Source: Bacteroidales bacterium
Lineage (GTDB): Bacteria > Bacteroidota > Bacteroidia > Bacteroidales > UBA12077
Length of the DNA stretch: 19,682 nucleotides
Assembly (NCBI GenBank): GCA_030156305.1
Contig: JASGMZ010000025.1
Coordinates: 1-19,682 of the forward strand
Direction of reading: 5' to 3'
Part shown: positions 1 to 8,079 of the stretch, in pieces
How positions within the stretch are numbered: position 1 is the stretch's first letter
Layout: each line of letters opens with the position of its first letter
Translations under genes and position numbers: made by a program
Notes under the pieces: model-generated
What the model saw: the letters and a program-made list of their open reading frames with translations, nothing else
Database searches by the model: none
Told to the model about the DNA's origin: nothing

Positions 1-59
1 ACATTTGGGGTACGAACAATTCTTGCTCCACTTTAATCATTGTCGTATATATCAAAAAT

Positions 60-92
60 TTTGTCATGGCTCGGTTCATTTCGTTATATTTG
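60..92 (+). promoter_or_regulatory. candidate Bacteroidota-type promoter for the glycosyltransferase gene
   Basis: TATATTTG at 85-92 is an exact match to the -7 consensus TAnnTTTG of the Bacteroidota primary sigma factor. A TTTG at 60-63 lies 21 bases upstream, within the usual spacing for the -33 element. Transcription would begin near base 99, giving a short leader before the ATG at 116. In such an AT-rich sequence chance matches are common, so this is a candidate only. Confidence 0.5.
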
Positions 93-115
93 CATTAACT
101 TATTGCAAATTGTAA

Positions 116-2095
116 ATGATAAAACTGTCCATCGTCATCGTTAATTATAATGTTAAACATTTCCTTGAGCAATGTTTAATATCTGTTTTTAAGGCACTCG
201 AAGATATCCCTTCCGAAGTATTTGTTGTGGATAATAATTCTGTTGATGGCTCTTGTGCTATAATTAAAGAACGGTTTCCAAATGTAAAGCTGATAGAAAA
301 TAAAAAAAATCATGGTTTTTCTTATGCCAATAATCAAGGCATAAAAAAGGCCAATGGAGAATATATTCTTCTTTTAAATCCTGATACGGTGGTTGAAGAA
401 GATACTTTTTCAAAATGCTTAAATTTTATGGATACACATCCTGATGCCGGAGGTTTAAGTGTTAAAATGATTGATGGCAAAGGCCGTTTTTTACCCGAAT
501 CAAAAAGGGCATTACCCACACCTGCAGTAGCATTTTATAAAATATTCGGATTATCAAAATTATTTCCACACTCAAAAAAATTTGCCCGCTACCATTTAGG
601 CCATTTAAAAGATGACGAGATAAACGAAATAGAAATTCTACCCGGGGCTTTTATGTTTTTACGAAAAAAAGCCCTGGATAAAACCGGCTTACTCGATGAA
701 ACTTTTTTTATGTATGGTGAGGATATTGATTTATCGTACCGCATAACTTTATCAGGATTTAAAAATTATTATTATCCCGAAACAACCATTATTCATTACA
801 AGGGCGAAAGCACTAAAAAGGGCAGCTTAAATTATGTGTTTGTATTTTACCAGGCGATGATCATTTTTGCCAACAAACATTTTTCAAAAAAAAATGCGAA
901 GGTATTCTCAATACTTATTAATGCAGCTATCTATTTCAGGGCCTTTCTATCAATAATAAATCGTACTGTAAAAACATTATTTTTACCCGTTCTGGACATT
1001 ATCCTTTTCTATGCGGCTTTTTATTTTATTGAACCAGCCTGGGAGCAATTTAAATTTCAGGGGCAGGGCCACTATCCCGATACCTTTCTACAGTATATCG
1101 TTCCGGCTTATATCTTTATTTGGATTTTATCGCTCTGGTTTAATGGAGGTTACTCCAAACACATAAAATTTAAAAACATCATTACAGGAATAATAACCGG
1201 CACAGTTATAATCCTTATTTTTTATGCACTTTTACCTATGGAATTAAGATTTTCCAGGGCATTAATAATTATTGGAACATTTAGTTGCTTTATTTTAGCC
1301 ATTATAAATCGATATATTGCGCATTACCTCCCATTTACACACCATAAATTTTTTAATACAAAAAAATTAAGAATGATCATTGCCGGATTAGAAGATGAAA
1401 TAAACCGGGTAAAACAGATCATCGCTGAGACCAATATCTCACCTGAAATCGCTGGGTATGTATCTCCGGGACAAACTTTAAGCACGTCGTATTATTTGGG
1501 TAGTTTAGACCAAATAGAAGAAATCATAAAAATTCACCAAATCGACGAAATTGTATTCTGTGCTAAAAATATTCCCGCACATAAAATCATGAATACCATG
1601 TTAAAAGTTTCATGTTATGATGTTGATTTTAAAATAGCTCAACCAGAAACACTCTCAATTATCGGAAGCAACTCAATAAATACATCCGGAGATCTTTATG
1701 CCGTTGAAATAAATTCCATTGCCAGAGAAAACAACATCCGCAATAAAAGATTTTTTGATATCATATCATCAACTATTATATTGATAATAAGCCCATTGTT
1801 ATTGCTATTATCAAAAAATTCCTTTAACTTAATAAACAATTCGTTTAATGTTTTGTTAGGATTTATAACCTGGGTAGGATATTATCAGGATGATAAAATT
1901 AAAACAAATCATCTGCCTAAAATTAAAGATGGCGTTTTATCGCCTGTAATACTTTTAAAAAAAACAGATCCTAACCAAACAGTATTTAATAATGCAAATA
2001 TGATTTATGCAAAAAACTATACCGTTTGGAATGATCTTAGAATCCTGCTCAAAGGAATAAATCTATTAGACAGAAATATAAAAACTGTTAAATAG
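116..2095 (+). CDS. family 2 glycosyltransferase fused to a membrane-bound, apparently core-deleted polyprenyl-phosphate sugar transferase
   Basis: Predicted membrane glycosyltransferase for surface polysaccharide or glycolipid synthesis. Residues 1-260 form a GT-A domain of the rhamnosyltransferase-like GT2 type: VDNNSVDGS at 38-46, the metal-site region NPD at 88-90, and GED at 201-203. Four hydrophobic segments follow (about 286-306, 325-342, 353-373, 381-400), then a Rossmann-like region at about 416-535, the order found in the N-terminal half of polyisoprenyl-phosphate hexose-1-phosphate transferases. NKRFFDIISS and SPLLLLL (543-565) resemble the start of the catalytic domain of that family, and NVLLGFITWVGY (578-589), LPKIKDGVLSP and YAKNYTVWNDLRILLK resemble its end. 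The catalytic middle, with its KFRTM-like stretch and acidic residues, is not present. I infer that the GT2 domain is active and the second half is a scaffold or regulator. The acceptor and sugar are unknown. The E2 gene follows after 34 bases. Confidence 0.85.
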   Translation: MIKLSIVIVNYNVKHFLEQCLISVFKALEDIPSEVFVVDNNSVDGSCAIIKERFPNVKLIENKKNHGFSYANNQGIKKANGEYILLLNPDTVVEEDTFSKCLNFMDTHPDAGGLSVKMIDGKGRFLPESKRALPTPAVAFYKIFGLSKLFPHSKKFARYHLGHLKDDEINEIEILPGAFMFLRKKALDKTGLLDETFFMYGEDIDLSYRITLSGFKNYYYPETTIIHYKGESTKKGSLNYVFVFYQAMIIFANKHFSKKNAKVFSILINAAIYFRAFLSIINRTVKTLFLPVLDIILFYAAFYFIEPAWEQFKFQGQGHYPDTFLQYIVPAYIFIWILSLWFNGGYSKHIKFKNIITGIITGTVIILIFYALLPMELRFSRALIIIGTFSCFILAIINRYIAHYLPFTHHKFFNTKKLRMIIAGLEDEINRVKQIIAETNISPEIAGYVSPGQTLSTSYYLGSLDQIEEIIKIHQIDEIVFCAKNIPAHKIMNTMLKVSCYDVDFKIAQPETLSIIGSNSINTSGDLYAVEINSIARENNIRNKRFFDIISSTIILIISPLLLLLSKNSFNLINNSFNVLLGFITWVGYYQDDKIKTNHLPKIKDGVLSPVILLKKTDPNQTVFNNANMIYAKNYTVWNDLRILLKGINLLDRNIKTVK

Positions 2096-2129
2096 CAAAA
2101 TGTACAACAAAGAATAATGTTTAAAAATT

Positions 2130-3482
2130 ATGGCAAAAGTAGAGATATTACTGCCTGCAATGGGCGAAGGAATAATAGAAGCAACCATAACAAAATGGCT
2201 TGTAAAAGAAGGCGACAAAATAGAAGAAGATCAATCAATTGCTGAAATAGCAACTGACAAGGTTGATTCTGAAATACCATCACCTCAAGATGGTGTAATT
2301 GAAAAATTATTATTTAATGAAAATGATATTCCCAAAGTGGGTGATACTATTGCAATATTAAGGGTAGAAGGAGATAACGAAGCTGAAATAGAAACATCTA
2401 AAAAGCAAGAACCGGAAAAAGTAAAAGAAGAGGAAAAACCTTCAAAAGCAATACAACAAGATGAGCCTAAAGAAGAGATATCCACATCATCTCAATTAGA
2501 GCAACCTCTTGGCAGCCGGACACCCAAAGGGAGATTTTTATCACCATTGGTTAGAAACATTGCCGAAAAAGAAAATATTACGGCCCATGAACTCGACCTA
2601 ATAAGAGGTAGTGGAAATACGGGAAGAATAACCAAAGATGATATTATGAACTATATAAATACAAGATCGTCGAGTGGGGTGCAACCTGTACCGGAAGTTT
2701 CCGATGCAAAACAACAAAAACCTTCAGAACCTACCAAACCACAAGTAAGTAAAGATCAACTTTATGGTGGTGGCGATTATGAAATTGTGCAAATGGACCG
2801 AATGCGTAAACTCATTGCCGACCATATGGTTCAGTCCAAACAAATATCACCGCATGTTACTTCATTTGTCGAAGCAGATGTAACGAATATGGTAAAATGG
2901 AGGGAAAAAAATAAAGCAAAATTTCAAGAACGCGAAAATACCAAATTAACCTTTACACCGCTATTTATTGAGGCTACGGTTAAAGCATTAAAAGATTATC
3001 CAACCATTAATGTTTCTGTTGATGATGATAAGATAATTCTGAAAAAGAATATTAATATTGGAATGGCAACCGCATTGCCATCAGGAAATCTGATTGTTCC
3101 GGTTATAAAAAATGCTGATAAATTAAACTTAGCCGGTTTAGCTTCAAATGTAAACGATTTAGCTAACCGGGCGAGAGAAAATAAATTGAAACCCGAAGAA
3201 ATTCAGGGCGGAACATTTACGATTACTAATTTTGGAACTTTTCAAAATATATCGGGAACTCCAATCATTAATCAACCGCAAGCAGCCATTTTAGGAATTG
3301 GAGGCATCACTAAAAAACCAGCTGTAATTGAAACAGCTGAAGGAGATGCTATTGCCATTAGGCATATTATGATACTATCATTGGCTTACGATCATAGAGT
3401 AATTGATGGTGCATTAGGGGGAATGTTTTTAAAACGCATTGCCGATTATCTGGAAGATTTCGATATAAAAAGAAATATCTAA
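2130..3482 (+). CDS. dihydrolipoamide acyltransferase, E2 component of a 2-oxoacid dehydrogenase complex
   Basis: Cytoplasmic E2 core protein that accepts an acyl group from a thiamine-dependent E1 on its lipoyl arm and transfers it to coenzyme A. Residues 1-80 are a lipoyl domain with the modified lysine at K44 in ATDKVDSE. An acidic/proline-rich linker follows, then a peripheral subunit-binding domain at about 130-175 (FLSPLVRNIAEKE, GSGNTGRITKDDI), a second linker, and the catalytic acyltransferase domain from about 215 to the end with the DHRVIDG motif (H422, D426). Only one lipoyl domain is present, as in many branched-chain and 2-oxoglutarate E2 proteins. Which substrate is used (2-oxoisovalerate, pyruvate or 2-oxoglutarate) cannot be decided, because no E1 or E3 gene is in the window. 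The length of 450 residues is normal and a terminator follows immediately. Confidence 0.93.
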   Translation: MAKVEILLPAMGEGIIEATITKWLVKEGDKIEEDQSIAEIATDKVDSEIPSPQDGVIEKLLFNENDIPKVGDTIAILRVEGDNEAEIETSKKQEPEKVKEEEKPSKAIQQDEPKEEISTSSQLEQPLGSRTPKGRFLSPLVRNIAEKENITAHELDLIRGSGNTGRITKDDIMNYINTRSSSGVQPVPEVSDAKQQKPSEPTKPQVSKDQLYGGGDYEIVQMDRMRKLIADHMVQSKQISPHVTSFVEADVTNMVKWREKNKAKFQERENTKLTFTPLFIEATVKALKDYPTINVSVDDDKIILKKNINIGMATALPSGNLIVPVIKNADKLNLAGLASNVNDLANRARENKLKPEEIQGGTFTITNFGTFQNISGTPIINQPQAAILGIGGITKKPAVIETAEGDAIAIRHIMILSLAYDHRVIDGALGGMFLKRIADYLEDFDIKRNI

Positions 3483-3490
3483 GAAACGAT

Positions 3491-3520
3491 AAACTCCGGC
3501 CATTTGCCGGAGTTTTTTTA
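3491..3520 (+). terminator. intrinsic terminator after the E2 gene
   Basis: A perfect 10-base-pair stem (AAACTCCGGC at 3491-3500 with GCCGGAGTTT at 3506-3515) encloses a five-base loop CATTT and runs into a T tract (3513-3519). The hairpin begins 8 bases after the E2 stop codon. It is the only strong rho-independent terminator I see in the window and it separates the first two genes from the PD40 cluster. Confidence 0.92.
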
Positions 3521-3556
3521 TAATATCAACATTTACAAAACTTCATATAATTTTAT

Positions 3557-3584
3557 TACATTTGTTCAAAGAGTTTTATATTTG
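3557..3584 (+). promoter_or_regulatory. two candidate -7 elements upstream of the first PD40 gene
   Basis: TACATTTG at 3557-3564 and TATATTTG at 3577-3584 are both exact matches to TAnnTTTG and lie about 100 and 80 bases before the start codon at 3661. Neither has a perfect -33 TTTG at the usual distance. TTTA at 3532-3535 sits 21 bases before the first. They follow the terminator at 3491, so a promoter is expected in this stretch. Which one is used, if either, is not decidable from the sequence. Confidence 0.4.
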
Positions 3585-3660
3585 GCTATAAATTACTTAA
3601 CCCAGTAAAATATTATATTAATTTGTAGCCTATTCAAAAAAACCTAATAATAACGAACAA

Positions 3661-4959
3661 ATGAGGAAATATTTACTAACTTTTATAATTATTCTCACCA
3701 CATGTAGCCTTGCTATTTCACAATCAAAAAAAGAGTTAAAAAGAGCTTTTGTGAATGCCGAATTTTATCTTTTATATAACGAATATAAAGAAGCATTACC
3801 GCTTTTTATGGAGCTTTATCATGCTGGCCGTGAGGATGCCAATGTTAAATATCGTATTGGATATTGTTATTTAAACATTCCTAACCAAAAAGATAAGGCT
3901 ATCCAATATTTACAAGAAGCTATTCAGGATATTTCCGAAAATTATAAAGTGGGTGATTATAACGAAAAAAAAGCCCCTATTGAAGCCTATTATTATTTAG
4001 GTATTGCCTACAGAGTGACCAACCAGATGGAAGAAGCGATAGAAGTTTTTAATAAATATAAAAAACTCCTCAACCCTGCTGATCAAGAAAAAAATAAATT
4101 GGTAGAAACACAATTAACTGCCTGTAAAAATGCCATTGAATTAAGCAGAAAACCTACCAATATTATGGAAACCAACCTGGGAAAAAATATCAATAATCAA
4201 TATCCAAACACAAACCCAGTGGTTTCCGACGACGAAGAGACAATTGTTTTTTCCAGTGAACTTAGATTTTACAGCGGAGTTTTTATGTCGAAAAAAAGAG
4301 ACGGCAGATGGCTTCCGGCAAGAAATATTTCGTTGGAATTTAATTCAGAATTCCCTGTTGTTCCGGTTTTTATTACTAGAGATGGCAATACCTTGTATCT
4401 CCAAAGAAACGACCAGGATATTTACAATCTTTATGTAAGCAGATATACTAATGGAGTTTGGAGTCAGTTGGAAAAATTAAATCACAATATCAACTCTAAA
4501 GCAAATGAAACCCACGCTTGTATTACTGATGATGGGAAAACCTTATATTTTGTGAGCAACAGAGAAGGTGGTTTTGGAGGATTTGACATTTACAAATCAA
4601 CATTAGATGCCAATGGTGAATGGGGGCCTCCCATTAACCTTGGAGCCACAATAAATAGCTACTTAGATGAAGTTACTCCCTTTATTGCCGAAGATGGTAA
4701 AACACTTTACTTTTCGTCTCAGGGGCATTATAATATTGGAGGATTCGATATTTTTAAAGCAACTAAAAATGGCGACTCATGGGCAAAGCCACAAAATCTG
4801 GGATACCCATTTAATACAACCGATGATGACATCTTCTTTTTTCCGTTAAACAATGGGAAAATTGCTTATTATTCAAAATTTAAAGAAACAGGATTTGGAG
4901 AAAACGATATATATCGAATTGAAATTTTCGATCAAGAAATCATTCCCGAAGAAGAATAA
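3661..4959 (+). CDS. secreted TPR and PD40 beta-propeller protein (first of three tandem paralogues)
   Basis: Exported protein of 432 residues. A signal peptide (MRKYLLTFIIILTTCSLAIS, cleavage probably after residue 20 or 21) leads into a tetratricopeptide-like region at about 22-165 (YNEYKEALPLF, KYRIGYCYLNIP, AYYYLGIAYRV). Five PD40/WD40-like blades follow at about 170-430, with strongly conserved repeats such as GKTLYFVSNREGGFGGFDIY and GKTLYFSSQGHYNIGGFDIF. It stops after the propeller and has no OmpA domain, unlike the third gene. The TPR and PD40 order is that of the N-terminal part of PorE-like proteins associated with type IX secretion in Bacteroidota. The cysteine at position 15 is not in a proper lipobox (LTTC has T at -1), so I favour a soluble periplasmic protein. 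Its role is probably protein-protein interaction; no catalytic motif is visible. Confidence 0.85.
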   Translation: MRKYLLTFIIILTTCSLAISQSKKELKRAFVNAEFYLLYNEYKEALPLFMELYHAGREDANVKYRIGYCYLNIPNQKDKAIQYLQEAIQDISENYKVGDYNEKKAPIEAYYYLGIAYRVTNQMEEAIEVFNKYKKLLNPADQEKNKLVETQLTACKNAIELSRKPTNIMETNLGKNINNQYPNTNPVVSDDEETIVFSSELRFYSGVFMSKKRDGRWLPARNISLEFNSEFPVVPVFITRDGNTLYLQRNDQDIYNLYVSRYTNGVWSQLEKLNHNINSKANETHACITDDGKTLYFVSNREGGFGGFDIYKSTLDANGEWGPPINLGATINSYLDEVTPFIAEDGKTLYFSSQGHYNIGGFDIFKATKNGDSWAKPQNLGYPFNTTDDDIFFFPLNNGKIAYYSKFKETGFGENDIYRIEIFDQEIIPEEE

Positions 4960-5088
4960 AAAATCCATTAAAAATACAAAATTCAAATCATTACAATCAA
5001 TTGTATCTTAATAGTAAAAAATTATTGATTAGAGGGAAAATATTATTATTTTTAATTAATTTCGTATGTTTTGATAATTGATAAAAAA

Positions 5089-8016
5089 ATGAAAAAAATA
5101 ATACTAGCCTGTTTAGTAACTTTTAGTTATATCTCTGTTTCTTCACAAGAATACTATCAACTGGAAGAAATGTTCCTTGATGCTGATTCCTGGTTTTTTT
5201 ACGAAGATTACAAAGAAGCACTTCCATTATTTCAGCGAGTACTAGATGCCGATTCAACAAATTATAATGTGATGTATAAAATTGGATTTTGTTACCTTCA
5301 CATCCCGGGACAAAAAATAAAATCCATTCCTTATTTAGAAAAAGCAGCAGATAATTATACCCTTAATTACCGAAACAATACTTACGCAGAAAGAAAAGCC
5401 CCATTAGACGCCGTATTTTATCTCGGTAATGCATACCTTATAAATAATCAAATTGACGAAGCTATTGATGCATATACTGCTTTTCAGAATAAAATATCAC
5501 AAAATAAAAAAATGCTTAATAGAGATATTTACGACAAAGCGTATATCCAAAAACAATTTGATGCTTGCCGAAATGCTTTAAAATTTCAGGAAAACCCGGT
5601 TAATTTTATTGCCAACAACTTAGGAAGTCCAATAAACACCAGATTTACTGAATTTAACCCGGTTGTTTCGGGCGATGGTTCTACCCTGGTTTTTACGACA
5701 TCCCTCAAATTTTACGATGCTATTTTTTATTCCAAAAAAGAAAATGGGAAATGGACTTTTCCCATCAATTTAATGACTCAATTAGGGGTTGATAATAATA
5801 CCTCTACCCTATCTTTATCACAGGATGGAAAAGAGCTTTACCTCTATCGTGACGATGATTTTGACGGGAATATCTATGTTAGTTTTTTCCGTAACGGAAA
5901 ATGGACAAAAGTTAAAAAATTAAATGAAAATATAAACACTAAATACTGGGAATCACACGCTTCGCTATCTCCTGACGGACAAAAATTATATTTTACAAGT
6001 AACCGCGAAGGCGGATTGGGCGATTTAGACATCTACGTTTCGGAACGTTTAACGGATACAACTTGGGGTGTCCCTAAAAACCTGGGAGAAAATATAAATA
6101 CCCAATGGAATGAAAATACTCCCTTCTTATCTGTTGATGGCAGTAAACTCTTTTTTAGCTCCGAAGGGCACGAAAATATGGGTGGATATGATATTTTTTA
6201 TTCTAAAAACATAAACGGAGTATGGAGTAAACCGGTAAATATTGGCTACCCGATTAATACAACCGATCATGACTTATTCTTTGTACCATACAAAAATGGC
6301 CAATTTGCCTACAGCTCTGAATATTCATATTTAGGACATGGCGGAGCAGATATTTATCTTTATCAACTTTTTCATATCCCACAAAACAATCGGATTAAGG
6401 TAGAAGGTATTTTAACCATGGATAATCCGGATAACCGAAACCGTAAAGATTTTATCATTCATATTACCGATACGGTAAATAACGATACCATTGCAATACT
6501 CCATCCAGATAATGACAAAGAAAAATATCAATACAGAACATCGCGAGGCAAAGATCACCTGGTTTGGGAAGGAGAATCTGATAAAGGAGTTCTTTATTTT
6601 ATTTCAAAAGAATATAAAATTAAAGAAAAATTTCTTGAACCTATTGAGCTAAAAGAACCAAAGAAAATTGCCCTTGAAGATTCTGTACCTGAGATAAAAC
6701 TAGAGCAAAATAATTTCAGGGTAATAAGTGATCAGGAAAACGTAAAGATTAAACTTTCACTTCAAAAAGGGAATAAGCTTATTGTAAACACTTTTTATAA
6801 TGATAAACTTATAAATAGCGAAGAATTTAACATTCAAAAAGAAGAATTTATCTATGAATATAAACCACTTGAAGGCCAATCCAAAATAAGTTTCAGCCTG
6901 ATCGATAAAAACAACAATATTAAAACAGAAGAAGTAACGGTATCATATACTCCTGCTGATACTGAAGCTGAACTTGCTGTTACAGAACAAATTATTGATT
7001 TTAGCGATGGAGATAAAAAAGTTAAAATTAAACTTTCTGTGGAGAAAAATTCCAAATTATATGTCGAAACTTATGTAGAAAATAAACTAATAAATAAAGA
7101 AAGTTTTGATGTTAAGAAAGATGAGTTTATCTATGAATTTGAACCAAAAGCTGATAATAGCCGCCTAAAATTTAAACTAATAGATAAACATCAAAATATT
7201 AAAAACGAAGAAATTATTATTTCCTATAAACCTGTAAGTAAAGAATTTGCAGATGTTTTAAATAATATTATCTCTTTCGATTCAAAAAGTTTTAAACAAA
7301 TTATTACATCAAAAGATATACGCCAGGCCAAAACAGTAAAAGAATTAATCAATAATTTTTATACACAAGCTGCTAAAGCTGGGTTATCGGAGCAAGATGC
7401 AAAAGCATTCATTGTTGCATTAGCTATAAATGCCTCAAATAATACGAATAAATTTATTTCAGATCTTGCAGAAATAGCTGCCGGAGATTTAAAATTTGTT
7501 TTAGATTCAGCTATTCAACATAATTTACCATTTAACTCTAATTTAGAAGTTGTAAATTATTTGAAAAAACAAACAGCAAATTATAATTATACTTACAATG
7601 ATATTGTAAATTTACTTGAAACATATCTGCAGGACTCTGATTTTGAAGTTGAATATCTTACACAACTTCTAACTGAACTTGCAAACCATGACTTTAATAA
7701 TATCCTTGCAAAAATGGATATTTCTGCGTTAAATATGATTACACTCGAAGATTTTAAAAATTATCTGAGCCAACAAAATATTTATAGCAACAAACAATTA
7801 GAACAGCTATATGCAATATTGGAAGGATTAATACTAAATCAAGAATCAGCAGCAGCGTCTACAGATGATAAACAGATATCAAGAAAAACAGAAGATAATA
7901 ATCAATGGGTACTATTAACCAGCCTCATTATCTGCTTTATTATCTTAGGATTAATCATTGTTTTCTTTAATAGAAGAAAAAAGAATAGAAACAGTAGAGA
8001 TAAAATTGAATCATAA
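5089..8016 (+). CDS. TPR and PD40 propeller protein with duplicated module and C-terminal membrane anchor (second paralogue)
   Basis: Start chosen at the ATG at 5089, which opens a clean signal peptide (MKKIILACLVTFSYISVSSQ). The reading frame extends six codons further to a TTG at 5071, which would spoil the signal. The protein has 975 residues. TPR-like region about 20-170 (FYEDYKEALPLF), five PD40 blades about 177-430 (GQKLYFTSNREGGLGDLDIY), and a divergent beta domain about 435-524 at the place of the carboxypeptidase-regulatory-like domain of the third paralogue. Two related 71-residue modules follow at 552-622 and 645-715, then a mostly helical region about 720-925 and a transmembrane helix at 940-960 followed by a basic tail (RRKKNRNSRDKIES). 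With the signal peptide this predicts a periplasmic body anchored in the inner membrane by its C-terminus. No OmpA domain is present. Function unknown; probably an envelope scaffold acting with its neighbours. Confidence 0.82.
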   Translation: MKKIILACLVTFSYISVSSQEYYQLEEMFLDADSWFFYEDYKEALPLFQRVLDADSTNYNVMYKIGFCYLHIPGQKIKSIPYLEKAADNYTLNYRNNTYAERKAPLDAVFYLGNAYLINNQIDEAIDAYTAFQNKISQNKKMLNRDIYDKAYIQKQFDACRNALKFQENPVNFIANNLGSPINTRFTEFNPVVSGDGSTLVFTTSLKFYDAIFYSKKENGKWTFPINLMTQLGVDNNTSTLSLSQDGKELYLYRDDDFDGNIYVSFFRNGKWTKVKKLNENINTKYWESHASLSPDGQKLYFTSNREGGLGDLDIYVSERLTDTTWGVPKNLGENINTQWNENTPFLSVDGSKLFFSSEGHENMGGYDIFYSKNINGVWSKPVNIGYPINTTDHDLFFVPYKNGQFAYSSEYSYLGHGGADIYLYQLFHIPQNNRIKVEGILTMDNPDNRNRKDFIIHITDTVNNDTIAILHPDNDKEKYQYRTSRGKDHLVWEGESDKGVLYFISKEYKIKEKFLEPIELKEPKKIALEDSVPEIKLEQNNFRVISDQENVKIKLSLQKGNKLIVNTFYNDKLINSEEFNIQKEEFIYEYKPLEGQSKISFSLIDKNNNIKTEEVTVSYTPADTEAELAVTEQIIDFSDGDKKVKIKLSVEKNSKLYVETYVENKLINKESFDVKKDEFIYEFEPKADNSRLKFKLIDKHQNIKNEEIIISYKPVSKEFADVLNNIISFDSKSFKQIITSKDIRQAKTVKELINNFYTQAAKAGLSEQDAKAFIVALAINASNNTNKFISDLAEIAAGDLKFVLDSAIQHNLPFNSNLEVVNYLKKQTANYNYTYNDIVNLLETYLQDSDFEVEYLTQLLTELANHDFNNILAKMDISALNMITLEDFKNYLSQQNIYSNKQLEQLYAILEGLILNQESAAASTDDKQISRKTEDNNQWVLLTSLIICFIILGLIIVFFNRRKKNRNSRDKIES
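6742..6954 (+). repeat. first copy of an in-frame 71-codon duplication in the second PD40 gene
   Basis: This segment encodes a module starting VKIKLSLQKGNKL and ending VTVSYTP. It aligns without gaps to the segment at 7021-7233 with about 38 of 71 identical residues by my hand count, including KLIN, EFIYE, LIDK and NIK. The period between copies is 279 bases. The pattern of alternating hydrophobic residues suggests a beta-sandwich (immunoglobulin-like) unit. The divergence indicates an old duplication. Confidence 0.85.
7021..7233 (+). repeat. second copy of the in-frame 71-codon duplication
   Basis: Begins VKIKLSVEKNSKL and ends IIISYKP. It is separated from the first copy by a 66-base linker that encodes an acidic, alanine-containing stretch. 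See the copy at 6742 for the alignment. Neither sister gene carries this module, so it was acquired or expanded after the paralogues separated, or lost from the other two. Confidence 0.85.
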
Positions 8017-8049
8017 TAAAAATTAGTATTTTTATATTATATTATGTAA

Positions 8050-8068
8050 ATTGAAAACTGTTTTCAAT
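8050..8068. promoter_or_regulatory. perfect 19-base palindrome before the third PD40 gene (possible operator or leader hairpin)
   Basis: ATTGAAAAC-T-GTTTTCAAT has two perfect nine-base arms around a single central T. It ends 11 bases before the ATG at 8080 in a 63-base gap. A one-base centre disfavours a tight RNA hairpin and is more typical of a dimeric protein binding site. There is no T tract suited to termination. I see no second copy in the window. Confidence 0.5.
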
Positions 8069-8079
8069 CACTAAAATCT

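Noticed and set aside
2096..2129. Separate promoter or terminator between the glycosyltransferase and E2 genes
   Set aside because: The 34-base gap holds neither a hairpin nor a TAnnTTTG match, so co-transcription is the simpler reading.
3661..3723. Lipoprotein signal in the first PD40 protein based on the cysteine at residue 15
   Set aside because: The sequence before it is LTTC, with T at the -1 position where lipoproteins need G, A or S, and a good signal peptidase I site follows.
4992..5005. Short palindrome TACAAT-CA-ATTGTA before the second PD40 gene
   Set aside because: Six-base AT-rich arms are expected by chance in this composition, and it does not resemble the palindrome before the third gene.
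5071..5088. Six-codon upstream extension of the second PD40 gene starting with TTG
   Set aside because: The ATG at 5089 opens a standard signal peptide; the extension would put IIDK residues before it and has no ribosome binding site.
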